This document shows, piece by piece, positions 55,827 through 64,000 of a stretch of 64,000 nucleotides of DNA. Source of the stretch: Kangiella sp. HD9-110m-PIT-SAG07 (lineage in GTDB: Bacteria > Pseudomonadota > Gammaproteobacteria > Enterobacterales > Kangiellaceae); contig QQTG01000009.1 of NCBI GenBank assembly GCA_003370465.1, positions 1 through 64,000 of the forward strand, written 5' to 3'. Below the pieces are notes generated by a model. It was not told the DNA's origin. It searched no databases and saw nothing but the letters and a program-made list of their open reading frames with translations. Position 1 is the stretch's first letter, and each line of letters begins with the position of its first letter. The position numbers and the translations under genes are program-made.

Positions 55827-58800
55827 ATGAATAGTAAAACTCTCTCTGGAAAAGTCAATTTTGTCCTTCGCAAGGCTCGTATCAACACTAATAAAACATT
55901 AATAGGACTTGCCCTTGTTAGTTCATCATTGGCTAGTCATGCCGCTATTGATTGCGGTCCAATTGATGCTTTATACCAGACAAGAGGGGAAGGAACCGAG
56001 AGTAATGTTTATCGCTATAACCCCTTTACCAATCAGTACGCTTTAGTAGGTGCCCTGGAAAATGCGCCTAGAAATAACTCTTCCAACTCTGCATATAACA
56101 TCGAAACACAGCTTATTTATTCCAGCGCCGGCGGAAGTACACTACAAGTGTATGACCCTGCCGATAACTTTAGTCTAGTTGGTGAAATTACTCTGGCTGG
56201 CTCTACTCAGACATTTAATAATGTATTGTTTGCTGAGGGCGACTTCGTTGGTTTTGTAAAAAATAATCGAGTTGTGAAGTTTGACGTTACGGGTATTGGT
56301 TCCTACCCAGCCACTGTTACCGCTACCGAGTTACCTATTAGCCCAACAATTCAGGGTTCGGCTGATTACTCCTTATTGAATGACAAAATCTATGGTATCA
56401 GAGGCTCAAATCTGACCATTATTGATGTCAATGATGGTTCCAGTTCTACTAGAGCTTTAACTTTTGATAATAGTATAGATGGTGTTGCTGCATCTGGTGG
56501 CTACGGCGCCGCTTGGCAGGACAAATTTGGTAACTTTTATACTTTTAATAATAGTAATGGTGGCATCTATCGAATAGAAGACGTTGCTTTAAATTCATCG
56601 AACGTAGCCGAAAAAGTATTGCTAGCCGATCCATCAGGATCAAACGATGGTTTTGGTTGTGAGGTAGGTTCAAATCCTTTTGATCTAGATGGCGATGGTG
56701 TAAACGATGATGTCGATTTGGATAATGATAATGATGGAATCATTGATGCTAATGAAGATGGCGGTACAGGTCTAATCCCTGACGCTGACGACGATGGCGA
56801 TGGAACTGTTAATTATGCCGATCCTGATGTTGTTGGTTTTGTTGATAGTAACTCTGACGGTATTAATGATGCTTTCGATTTTGACTTAGACAGCATACCA
56901 GATGCCTATGATTTAGATTCCGATAACGACGGTATTCCAGATAATGTTGAAGCCCAATCAACTGCTGGCTACACCGCACCTCTTGATACTGATGGCGACG
57001 GTGTGCCTGATGATAGTGATAACGACGGTTTGGCAGACTCTTATGAAGACGGAACCGATCAGGGGATAGATCCGGTAAATACGGACACAGCAACCGCCGT
57101 AGACTTTTTAAATACCGATTCAGACAGTGATGGTTTTAACGATACTGACGAAGCAGGATTAACGTTAACCAATAATGATCTAGACGGTGATGGACTTGAT
57201 GATGCTGTTGATAACGGTTCGGCTTGGACAGATCCTAATGGGACTATCAATGATCCTTCTGCGCTACCTGACCGTGATAATGCACAGGACGTTGACTACC
57301 GCGACGATGATCCAACTTTTGCGCCAGTAGTAACGATTACAGAAGACACTAATAATGATGGAATTATTAGTGGTTCAGAGTTAAGCGGTAATATTGATGT
57401 TACAGTTACTTTGCCAAGTGATGCCCAAGCTGGAGATGTCGTGGATATATCTGATGGTAATGGCAATTCTCAATCAGCCATACTTTCTGGAACTGATATT
57501 TCAAACGGCTTTGTCACCTTTGCGTTCCCGAACCCTGGTGACGGCAATGGTCTGCTCGCGTCGGCAACGGTAACTGATGCTGCAGGTAATGTTAGTTCTA
57601 ATCACACAGATTCTGCCACTGTTGATACTTCGGGTCCTTCGGCGCCAACTGCAACTATTGATGAAGATGCTAACAATGATGGTTTTATCAATGCGGCTGA
57701 GCTTAATGGTGATATTGATGTGACTATCACGCTTCCTGCTGATGCGGTAGAGGGTGATTCGCTAAGTGTTAGTGATGGTAACGGGAATACACAAAACATT
57801 GTCCTAAACGCGTCACAAATAACTGCAGGTTCGATTTCCCTTCAATTTCCTAACCCAGGTGGTGGCACCAGCATTGACCTTTCTGCGCAAGTAACGGATC
57901 AAGTGGGTAATGCAGGACAAACTGGAACTGATACTGCACTGGTGGATACGGCAGTTCCTTCTGCACCAACAGTGATTATTGCGGAAGATACGAATAATGA
58001 TGGCTTCATCAATGCAACGGAAGCCAATGGTGATATTGATATTCAAGTTGGCTTGCCTGGCGACGCTGAAGCCGGAGATACGCTGACCATTTCAGATAAT
58101 TTTGGTCAAACTCAAAATATCATATTGTCAGCAACAGATATTACAAATGGTAGTGTTAATGTGACAACCCCAAGCCCAGGCGACAACTCATCGCTAACTG
58201 TTACAGGCGTTATCACAGACCAAGCAGGCAATGTGGGAAGCAGCTCATCAGATAGTGCGGATATTGATACATCAGTTCCATTGGCGCCAACGGTAGTGAT
58301 TAGCGAAGATGCAAATGATGACGGGTTCATTAATCAGTCAGAGTTAGTAGGTGATATTAACGTAACGATAAACCTTCCAGCGGGCTCTCAAGTAGGTGAT
58401 GTTGTTACTGTTACTGACGGAACCAATAATCGAACGGTAACTTTAGTGGCCGCAGATGTAAGCAACGGTAGTATTGAAGTAACGTTACCAAGTCCTGGAG
58501 AGGGTAACTCATTAACGGCTTCGGCGAACATTACAGATGAAGCTGGTAATAGTGGTCCTTCTGCGAATGATTCAGCGACAGTGGATACCACAGTGCCGGT
58601 TCTGAATGCACCTGATGTGGGGCCAACCAGCGACAGTACACCAGAGCTATCAGGAACTACTGGTCAGCCAGATGGAGCAACGATTACTATTCAAAATGCT
58701 GGCGGGCAGCCCATTTGTACAGCAACGGTGAGTTCTGGAAGTTGGGCATGTACACCAACGACTCCTTTGTCGGAAGGCGACTATACTTTTAGTGCTAGCA

Positions 58801-61634
58801 CTAGGGATCAAGCAGGAAATCAGACAACAACTTCATTCATGATCACGATAGATTATGACCGAGATGACGATGGTATTCCCGATATCATTGAAGGTGGTGT
58901 TGATACTGATAATGATACAACCCCGGACTTCTTAGATACAGACTCTGATGACGACGGTATTCCTGATAGCCAAGAAAGCGGCATGCCTCCATTGAGCGGT
59001 AATGACTCTGATGGCGATGGAATCGACGACGCGATAGATGCCAGTAACACTGGTGGAACTGATGACGACATGGATGGTATCGATGATGATCGAGCCCCAG
59101 TTGATACTGATGACGACGGTGTCGCTGATTATCGCGATGATGATAGCGACAACGACGGTATTCCAGATTCGGAAGAAAGCACCAATGACACCGACAATGA
59201 TGGCACGCCAGACTATCGTGATGAGGACAGTGATGGTGACGGTATTCCTGACTCGGAAGAGGGAGCGAATGATACCGATAATGACGGTATTCCAGACTAT
59301 CGCGATGAAGACAGTGATAACGACGGTATTCCGGATGCTGACGAGGGTGTAAACGATTCTGATAACGATGGTACGCCGGATTACATTGATGACGATAGTG
59401 ACGGCGATGGTATTCCGGATTCAGACGAAGGTACAAATGATACCGATAATGACGGTATTCCAGACTATCGCGATGAAGACAGTGATAACGATGGTATTCC
59501 GGATGCAGACGAAGGCGCGAACGATAGCGACAATGATGGTATTCCAGACTATCGAGATGATGACAGTGATAACGATGGCATCTCTGATGAAGAGGAAGGA
59601 ACGGTTGATACGGACGGAGATGGTTCGCCAGACTATCGTGACGAAGATAGTGACGGCGACGGCATCCCTGACGAAGATGAGGGAACGATCGATATTGATG
59701 GTGATGGCATTCCTAATAATCGCGACACTGACTCTGACAACGATGGAATTCCAGATGGGCAAGATGATGATGCTGACAACGACGGCATTACTGACGCGGT
59801 TGAAGGAACCGGTGATACGGACGGAGACGGTGTAGTTGACTATTTAGATGATGATTCGGATGGCGACGGTATTTCTGACGCCGATGAAGGTAGCGCCGAT
59901 TCTGATAATGATGGCGTAATCGACAGCAAAGATTCTGACTCTGACAATGATGGTATTCGAGACTCGGATGAGGGAAGTGTTGATACAGATGGCGATGGCC
60001 TAGCAGATTATTTGGATAGAGATTCCGATAATGATGGTGTTACTGATGCTGCTGAAGATGGCAATGCCGATGACGATGGAGATGGTGAGGTTGATGGTTT
60101 CCAAGATAATGATGGTGATGGAGCTGATGACTTTGTGGACGATGTGCGCGAAGATTCTGATGACGATACAGTACCAGACTATCTTGACCTTGATTCTGAT
60201 AACGACAGCATTCCTGATGTTGTGGAAAGTGGCTTGCAGGACACCGATTTTAATGGAGTTGTAGATGACTTTATTGATGCCAATGGCGACGGTATTGACG
60301 ATAATGCTGCTGATGAAAACGTCACTATCGACAGTGATGGTGATGGTGTCGTCGATAGATTGGATTTAGATTCTGATAATGATGGCGTTACTGACATAGT
60401 CGAAGCTGAAGGCAGTGAAGCCGATAGTGATGGCGACGGGCGTTACGATAATCTGGTCGATGATAATGGCGATGGTTACGATGATATTGTAGACACAGCG
60501 ATTCCGGACACCGACGGCGATGGTGTGCCAGATCATTTGGACGTAGATAGTGATGGTGATGGTATTACTGATTTTGAAGAGGCGGGTGGAGACCTTTCCA
60601 ACGATATTGATGGTAATGGCGTCATTGATGTCTTAGGGGACGCTGACGGAGACGGGCTAGTTGATGAATATGACCCAGATACTGGAGGCAGCGCGTTACC
60701 TGCTCCAGATACAGATAACGATGGGAAAAAAGATTTTCAAGATGTTGATAGCGATGGAGACTCAATCAATGATTCAGATGAAAATGGTGACTTTGATAAT
60801 AATGGTGTCAATGACCGCTTACAAAGTGAAACTAGCGACAATCTTGAAACAGCGGTTTCTGGTAATGGAGGTAGTATGAACGGATTATTGCTTGTAGCAT
60901 TATTTGCCTTTGCGTTGTTTAGAGCGGGTCGAGCTAAGTTTCCATTAATGTTTGTGGCGATAGTCGCTATGCTAAGCCCTCCGTCTTTAGTGGCTGCTAA
61001 TAGTGATGAAGACGACGATGTGTTCTACGCTAGGCAGCTTGTTACAGATGCTGGAGGCCAGTATGAGCTCTATGATACTGATAGGCACTCAGAACTAAAT
61101 GATGACCAAGTAGATTTTGCTACCTCTTGGTATTTTGGGCTTGGCTATGGACCTTCTCATGTCGACCCAGAAGGTGAAGCCGGTGGCTGGTATACGAATG
61201 ATGACTTAAGCGAAGGATATAAATTATTTCTTGGTTATCAGTTTAAACCACATTGGGCGGTTGAACTAAGTTACCTTGACGCGGGAGAGGCTGGTTTAAC
61301 TAATCGCAATCCTGCACTTCTGGCTATGGTTGATGATCCTAGTATTGATTACAAAATACCAGCGCTTTTTGCTAACTATTATTTGCTTGAGCCAAACGAT
61401 GATTTTAACCTCTATGCAAAACTCGGTATTTCATCAATATCAAACTCTGCGAATAGCTCATTGATACCTTATGAAAAACAGTCTTCAATACAAGCTGCTT
61501 TTGGCTTGGGACTTCAATGGAGGTTTAATAACACTTGGTTCTTGAGGGTAGAAGCTGATGCATATGATCGTGACGCATTGTTTGCCTCCTTGCAAATCGG
61601 TACTTACTTCGGCGGCTCTGATCTATCAAATTGA
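55827..61634 (+). CDS. Giant acidic EF-hand / thrombospondin-3 surface protein fused to an outer-membrane beta-barrel
   Basis: 1935 residues from ATG 55827 (GGGGTG upstream; ATG 55812 is in frame). Order: signal peptide (SHA/AIDC); a beta-propeller-like region to about 56680 with repeating 'LVG...[12 protein letters not shown]' strands; a first Asp-rich stretch; four 107-residue Ig-like repeats at 57321-58604, each with an EF-hand loop D-x-N-x-D-G-x-I-x-x-x-E; a fifth Ig-like domain with a Cys pair (58600-58850); thrombospondin type-3-like repeats (58857-60840), including 84-bp units; GNGGSMNG plus a hydrophobic helix and RAGR, like a GlyGly-CTERM anchor; a second signal-like helix ending [10 protein letters not shown]; and about 210 residues resembling an OmpA-type eight-strand barrel. 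Calcium binding on the cell surface is likely. The fusion order is unusual. Confidence 0.8.
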   Translation: MNSKTLSGKVNFVLRKARINTNKTLIGLALVSSSLASHAAIDCGPIDALYQTRGEGTESNVYRYNPFTNQYALVGALENAPRNNSSNSAYNIETQLIYSSAGGSTLQVYDPADNFSLVGEITLAGSTQTFNNVLFAEGDFVGFVKNNRVVKFDVTGIGSYPATVTATELPISPTIQGSADYSLLNDKIYGIRGSNLTIIDVNDGSSSTRALTFDNSIDGVAASGGYGAAWQDKFGNFYTFNNSNGGIYRIEDVALNSSNVAEKVLLADPSGSNDGFGCEVGSNPFDLDGDGVNDDVDLDNDNDGIIDANEDGGTGLIPDADDDGDGTVNYADPDVVGFVDSNSDGINDAFDFDLDSIPDAYDLDSDNDGIPDNVEAQSTAGYTAPLDTDGDGVPDDSDNDGLADSYEDGTDQGIDPVNTDTATAVDFLNTDSDSDGFNDTDEAGLTLTNNDLDGDGLDDAVDNGSAWTDPNGTINDPSALPDRDNAQDVDYRDDDPTFAPVVTITEDTNNDGIISGSELSGNIDVTVTLPSDAQAGDVVDISDGNGNSQSAILSGTDISNGFVTFAFPNPGDGNGLLASATVTDAAGNVSSNHTDSATVDTSGPSAPTATIDEDANNDGFINAAELNGDIDVTITLPADAVEGDSLSVSDGNGNTQNIVLNASQITAGSISLQFPNPGGGTSIDLSAQVTDQVGNAGQTGTDTALVDTAVPSAPTVIIAEDTNNDGFINATEANGDIDIQVGLPGDAEAGDTLTISDNFGQTQNIILSATDITNGSVNVTTPSPGDNSSLTVTGVITDQAGNVGSSSSDSADIDTSVPLAPTVVISEDANDDGFINQSELVGDINVTINLPAGSQVGDVVTVTDGTNNRTVTLVAADVSNGSIEVTLPSPGEGNSLTASANITDEAGNSGPSANDSATVDTTVPVLNAPDVGPTSDSTPELSGTTGQPDGATITIQNAGGQPICTATVSSGSWACTPTTPLSEGDYTFSASTRDQAGNQTTTSFMITIDYDRDDDGIPDIIEGGVDTDNDTTPDFLDTDSDDDGIPDSQESGMPPLSGNDSDGDGIDDAIDASNTGGTDDDMDGIDDDRAPVDTDDDGVADYRDDDSDNDGIPDSEESTNDTDNDGTPDYRDEDSDGDGIPDSEEGANDTDNDGIPDYRDEDSDNDGIPDADEGVNDSDNDGTPDYIDDDSDGDGIPDSDEGTNDTDNDGIPDYRDEDSDNDGIPDADEGANDSDNDGIPDYRDDDSDNDGISDEEEGTVDTDGDGSPDYRDEDSDGDGIPDEDEGTIDIDGDGIPNNRDTDSDNDGIPDGQDDDADNDGITDAVEGTGDTDGDGVVDYLDDDSDGDGISDADEGSADSDNDGVIDSKDSDSDNDGIRDSDEGSVDTDGDGLADYLDRDSDNDGVTDAAEDGNADDDGDGEVDGFQDNDGDGADDFVDDVREDSDDDTVPDYLDLDSDNDSIPDVVESGLQDTDFNGVVDDFIDANGDGIDDNAADENVTIDSDGDGVVDRLDLDSDNDGVTDIVEAEGSEADSDGDGRYDNLVDDNGDGYDDIVDTAIPDTDGDGVPDHLDVDSDGDGITDFEEAGGDLSNDIDGNGVIDVLGDADGDGLVDEYDPDTGGSALPAPDTDNDGKKDFQDVDSDGDSINDSDENGDFDNNGVNDRLQSETSDNLETAVSGNGGSMNGLLLVALFAFALFRAGRAKFPLMFVAIVAMLSPPSLVAANSDEDDDVFYARQLVTDAGGQYELYDTDRHSELNDDQVDFATSWYFGLGYGPSHVDPEGEAGGWYTNDDLSEGYKLFLGYQFKPHWAVELSYLDAGEAGLTNRNPALLAMVDDPSIDYKIPALFANYYLLEPNDDFNLYAKLGISSISNSANSSLIPYEKQSSIQAAFGLGLQWRFNNTWFLRVEADAYDRDALFASLQIGTYFGGSDLSN
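57321..58604 (+). repeat. Four tandem 321-bp repeats coding Ig-like domains with EF-hand loops
   Basis: Copies start at 57321, 57642, 57963 and 58284, an exact 321-bp (107-codon) period beginning Ala-Pro. DNA is diverged between copies but the calcium loops align: [36 protein letters not shown] and [12 protein letters not shown]. Confidence 0.88.
59130..60092 (+). repeat. 84-bp tandem repeats coding 28-residue acidic units
   Basis: Units start at 59130, 59214, 59298, 59382, 59466, 59550, 59634 and 59718, then, after a 39-bp insertion, at 59841, 59925 and 60009. Unit pattern: Y-R/L-D-x-D-S-D-x-D-G-I-P-D-x-x-E-G-x-x-D-x-D-x-D-G-x-x-D, two calcium-type loops per unit. Several units are near-identical in DNA, so recombination could change copy number. 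Confidence 0.9.
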
Positions 61635-61717
61635 GGCGAGGATAGCTTCATTGTTTTAAGTTCCAGAGACTAGTTTGCCCGAACCAAGCTTCTCATCCTG
61701 CCTGCTATGCAGATACA

Positions 61718-61744
61718 AAAATACCCGCATTAAGCGGGTATTTT
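61718..61744. terminator. Bidirectional terminator between the giant gene and tRNA-Ser
   Basis: Stem AAAATACCCGC / GCGGGTATTTT with loop ATTAA, flanked by A and T residues on both sides. Confidence 0.88.
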
Positions 61745-61749
61745 ATATA

Positions 61750-61840
61750 TGGCGGTGAAGGAGGGATTCGAACCCTCGATACGCTACTAACGTATACACA
61801 CTTTCCAGGCGTGCGCCTTCAGCCACTCGGCCACTTCACC
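61750..61840 (-). tRNA. tRNA-Ser (anticodon GGA)
   Basis: 91 bases with encoded CCA (61750-61752 on the complement). Acceptor stem GGTGAAG / CTTCACC, D-arm GCCGAGTGGCTGAAGGC, anticodon loop CTGGAAA with GGA at 61804-61806, a long variable arm TACG..CGTA as in class II tRNAs, and T-loop GGTTCGAATC. It reads UCC and UCU. Confidence 0.97.
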
Positions 61841-61934
61841 GTAAACTTTTTTAGGAAAGCCGTGTTGATTTTAAAACAACAGAGTCTTTAGGGCGCGTAA
61901 GATAGCGGAAACTTGTGCTGATAGCAAGTTTAGC

Positions 61935-62357
61935 TTAATCAGACTGGATATAGGTCTTATGAGGGGATACAACTATGTCGTTCATCGCTTCGCGGCCTAA
62001 TAGCATTTTATAGCTCATTTTCTTACGATCAGCTAAGGTAATATCAATATCCCAAGTTTTATTACCGATAGTAATAGGAGTGCGTATAACGTATCGGAAC
62101 TGGGTTTGGCCATTAGAGCTCGTAATTTTTCGATAATCAATAATTTCAGCTTTACACTCCACAATTTTCTTGGGGTGCCGCTTAGAGGGGCAGGTTTTAA
62201 ACGTCACGTAACTGACGCCATGCTTGTCGAAAGACTCGATATCAAAGGCGTGTAAACTTGAGGTTTTGGCGCCAGTATCAACTTTTACCTTGATGGAGTC
62301 GATATTAAGCTTAAGAAGTTTGGCTTCTTCTTTCCAGCCGACCGTCACTTTACTCAC
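61935..62357 (-). CDS. rimB: RimB-like retropepsin-type aspartic protease (ATP-dependent zinc protease family)
   Basis: 140 residues. The single catalytic motif is VDTGAKTSSLHA (Asp27), as in bacterial retropepsin-like proteins, and LLGREAMND near the C-terminus. In pseudomonads RimB is encoded next to RimK and limits glutamate tail addition to ribosomal protein S6. Here rimK lies 38 bases upstream on the same strand. No zinc-binding motif is visible despite the family name. Confidence 0.85.
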   Translation of the reverse strand: MSKVTVGWKEEAKLLKLNIDSIKVKVDTGAKTSSLHAFDIESFDKHGVSYVTFKTCPSKRHPKKIVECKAEIIDYRKITSSNGQTQFRYVIRTPITIGNKTWDIDITLADRKKMSYKMLLGREAMNDIVVSPHKTYIQSD

Positions 62358-62395
62358 AAATGATTCCTCGTTAATACAAACATAGCAACTGTTAT

Positions 62396-63310
62396 TTAGC
62401 CTTTACCTTTGGGCTTATTAGGGCCTTTTAGAGAGTCTTTTTCAATGTGTTTAATAATGGCACCAGCAACGTCTTTGCCGGTGGCTTTTTCGATTCCTTC
62501 AAGTCCAGGCGATGAGTTGACCTCAATGACCAAGGGGCCATGGGCAGAACGAAGTAAGTCGACACCAGCAACATCTAGGCCCATCACCTTTGCTGCTCTG
62601 ACTGCTAGCGCACGCTCTTCAGGCTTTAACTTTGTTAGCTCGGCGCTACCACCGCGATGGAGGTTAGAGCGGAATTCACCCTCTTTGGCGCTGCGCTGCA
62701 TAGCTGCGATAACTTTATCACCAACGACAAAACAACGAATATCCGAACCGCCCGACTCTTTAATGAATTCCTGAACTAAAATATCAGCATGAAGACTTCT
62801 AAACGCATTAATCAAACTTTCCGCTGCTTTATTGGTTTCTGCCAGTACAACACCGTTGCCGTGGGTACTTTCAATAATCTTAACGATTAAAGGAGCGCCG
62901 CCTACCGACTGAATAATCTCATCAGTGGCGTCAATAGAGTGAGCGTAGCTGGTTATTGGCATGCCAACACCTTTACGAGCAAGTAGTTGGTGTGCTCGAA
63001 GCTTATCTCGTGAACGAGTAATCGCGATAGACTCATTAACCGAGTAGACGCCGCCGACCTCAAACTGACGCAATACGGCAGTACCATAAGCAGTTACAGA
63101 AGCTCCGATACGTGGAATTACGGCGTCAAAATTGAGTTTTGTTACTTCACCCTTAACTTTGCTGTGAACCGTCGGATCGTTAGCTGTAATATTCATAAAA
63201 CACTTCAAGACATCGATCACCTGGGGATCGTGGCCACGCTCTTTAGCGGCCTCTACTAAGCGGTTGGTAGAGTAGAGTTGAGAGTTTCGAGAAAGAATAC
63301 CGATTTTCAT
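62396..63310 (-). CDS. rimK: Ribosomal protein S6--L-glutamate ligase RimK
   Basis: 304 residues, ATP-grasp fold. N-terminal [32 protein letters not shown], the central [12 protein letters not shown] loop, [18 protein letters not shown], and the metal-binding [14 protein letters not shown]. It adds glutamates to the C-terminus of S6. A lysine/proline-rich end GPNKPKGKG is present. First gene of the rimK-rimB unit. Confidence 0.94.
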   Translation of the reverse strand: MKIGILSRNSQLYSTNRLVEAAKERGHDPQVIDVLKCFMNITANDPTVHSKVKGEVTKLNFDAVIPRIGASVTAYGTAVLRQFEVGGVYSVNESIAITRSRDKLRAHQLLARKGVGMPITSYAHSIDATDEIIQSVGGAPLIVKIIESTHGNGVVLAETNKAAESLINAFRSLHADILVQEFIKESGGSDIRCFVVGDKVIAAMQRSAKEGEFRSNLHRGGSAELTKLKPEERALAVRAAKVMGLDVAGVDLLRSAHGPLVIEVNSSPGLEGIEKATGKDVAGAIIKHIEKDSLKGPNKPKGKG

Positions 63311-63478
63311 GGGATACCTTGAGTTGCTTTATGAGTGTCATGATTTTCATGTGGGTAATATAGCACACGCTTATTTAAACCATATAGCAAATAATCTTCA
63401 CTTTCAAAAGAGAAGAGTGTCACAGGTTTGAGTTGAGCCATAGTTATGTCATCAAGTTGCAACCGTATCGTCCTTTAG

Positions 63479-63496
63479 TTGTCACGATACCTTCAC
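63479..63496 (+). promoter_or_regulatory. Candidate Pho box upstream of alkaline phosphatase
   Basis: TTGTCAC-GATA-CCTTCAC, two half-sites at an 11-base period as in the CTGTCAT-n4-CTGTCAT Pho box. TATAGA at 63512-63517 could be the -10. The second half-site is weak. Confidence 0.4.
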
Positions 63497-63552
63497 CTTA
63501 CACCAATAGCCTATAGACGCTTAATAAACAAACTCCATCGAGGATAAAATTT

Positions 63553-64000
63553 ATGCGACGCCTAAGTAAAACTATAATGGCTACGGCGGTAACATGCGGA
63601 CTAGTTTCAGTTGCGCATTCTGCCGTTCTTCCGGACGTTCAGTCGAATAGTCCTTGGTTCACAGACGGTCAAGTTGCTATTGAGAAACAGCTCAATCAAA
63701 CTCCAAAGTCTAATGCTAAAAACGTCATCTTGTTCGTTGGTGATGGTATGGGAATTTCTACTATTACCGCTGCGCGTATTTTAGCGGGGCAACGTGAAGG
63801 GGCTACTGGTGAAGAGAACGTCCTTTCATTCGAACAAATGCCTTACAGTGCTCAAGTGAAAACCTACAACACGAATCAGCAAACTCCAGATTCAGCCGGT
63901 ACTATGACGGCAATGATGACGGGTGTTAAAACCAAAGCAGGCGTTATTAATATTGCACCTGATACTGACCGAGCTAACTGCGATACGGCAAGTGGCTATG
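63553..64000 (+). CDS. phoA: Alkaline phosphatase, 5' part only
   Basis: The window ends after 149 codons. Signal peptide MRRLSKTIMATAVTCGLVSV with cleavage near AHSA. Metal ligand Asp64 in FVGDGMG and the phosphorylated Ser114 in TPDSAGTMTAMMTG. It is a periplasmic or secreted phosphomonoesterase releasing phosphate. GAGGA lies upstream of the ATG. The 3' part, with the remaining zinc ligands, is outside the window. Confidence 0.88.
   Translation, partial: MRRLSKTIMATAVTCGLVSVAHSAVLPDVQSNSPWFTDGQVAIEKQLNQTPKSNAKNVILFVGDGMGISTITAARILAGQREGATGEENVLSFEQMPYSAQVKTYNTNQQTPDSAGTMTAMMTGVKTKAGVINIAPDTDRANCDTASGY

Noticed and set aside
58885-59835. Long open frames on both strands inside the Asp-rich region
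   Set aside because: They arise from the biased GAT/GAC repeats; products are low-complexity His/Arg/Tyr or Met/Ile/Thr-rich chains without ribosome sites.
59130-60092. Regular repeats that could be mistaken for a CRISPR array or VNTR outside genes
   Set aside because: The period is exactly 84 bases, in frame, with coding content throughout and no spacer-repeat alternation; it is part of a protein.
61750-61840. tRNA-Ser as an integration site for a mobile element
   Set aside because: No integrase gene or repeated tRNA 3' end is visible in the flanking sequence.
62409-62774. Plus-strand 121-codon frame opposite rimK
   Set aside because: Shadow of the conserved ATP-grasp domain.

Overview
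The window is a contiguous piece of a gammaproteobacterial chromosome. The gene order dapA-bamC, bcp-dapA, perM/bepA, the DUF2069-wrbA-arsC-yihY block, the rimK/rimB pair and MetJ-controlled methionine genes all point to Gammaproteobacteria. The moderately AT-rich DNA and the acidic calcium-type surface protein suggest a marine, perhaps Kangiella-like, organism; that genus guess is inference from gene content only. No insertion sequence, prophage, CRISPR array or plasmid module was seen. Almost all of the sequence is coding.

Layout. (1) 1-5700: minor pilin operon of type IV pili (fimT/gspH-like 3' end, pilV, pilW, pilX, pilY1, pilE), closed by a strong terminator. (2) 5796-6506: an orphan ParA/MinD-like ATPase. 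(3) 6507-17341: aromatic block. Two consecutive tryptophan leader peptides, each with Trp-Trp-Trp and its own attenuator hairpin, precede a type I-beta DAHP synthase gene and trpE-G-D-CF-B-A; a YfcL-like gene, aroA and aroC follow. (4) 17364-26939: housekeeping genes (DUF2069, wrbA, arsC, yihY, a degenerate PilZ-like protein, a thioredoxin lipoprotein, bepA, perM, phoH, bcp). (5) 27195-29907: dapA-bamC-MBL hydrolase. (6) 29921-32037: RstBA-like two-component system. (7) 32313-36948: a chalcone-isomerase-like/TonB fusion, an M14 carboxypeptidase, nadA and an exported methyltransferase-like lipoprotein. (8) 37039-43214: metJ divergent from a metX-metB-metL-metF operon, with MetJ boxes between them. 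(9) 43397-52372: fpr, cysJ-cysI-cysH, cysB, and cysG-cysK, a full sulfite and sulfide assimilation set; MetJ-box-like sequences occur upstream of cysJ and around cysB/cysG. (10) 52506-55585: a PhzF-like protein, then egtB and egtD for ergothioneine. (11) 55827-61634: one giant open reading frame combining a secreted acidic EF-hand/thrombospondin-3 protein, a GlyGly-CTERM-like tail, a second signal-peptide-like segment and an outer-membrane beta-barrel. (12) 61750-64000: tRNA-Ser(GGA), rimB, rimK and the 5' part of an alkaline phosphatase gene.

How the parts work together. Regions 8-10 form a sulfur neighbourhood: sulfate-derived sulfite is reduced by CysJI with siroheme from CysG, cysteine is made by CysK, homoserine is activated by MetX and joined to cysteine by MetB, and sulfur can also flow to ergothioneine through EgtBD. 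Region 3 makes chorismate-pathway input (DAHP synthase, AroA, AroC) and tryptophan from one locus. The most unusual items are the tandem trp attenuators, the probable polyprotein at 55827-61634, the CHI-like/TonB fusion and the MetJ-like boxes in front of cys genes.
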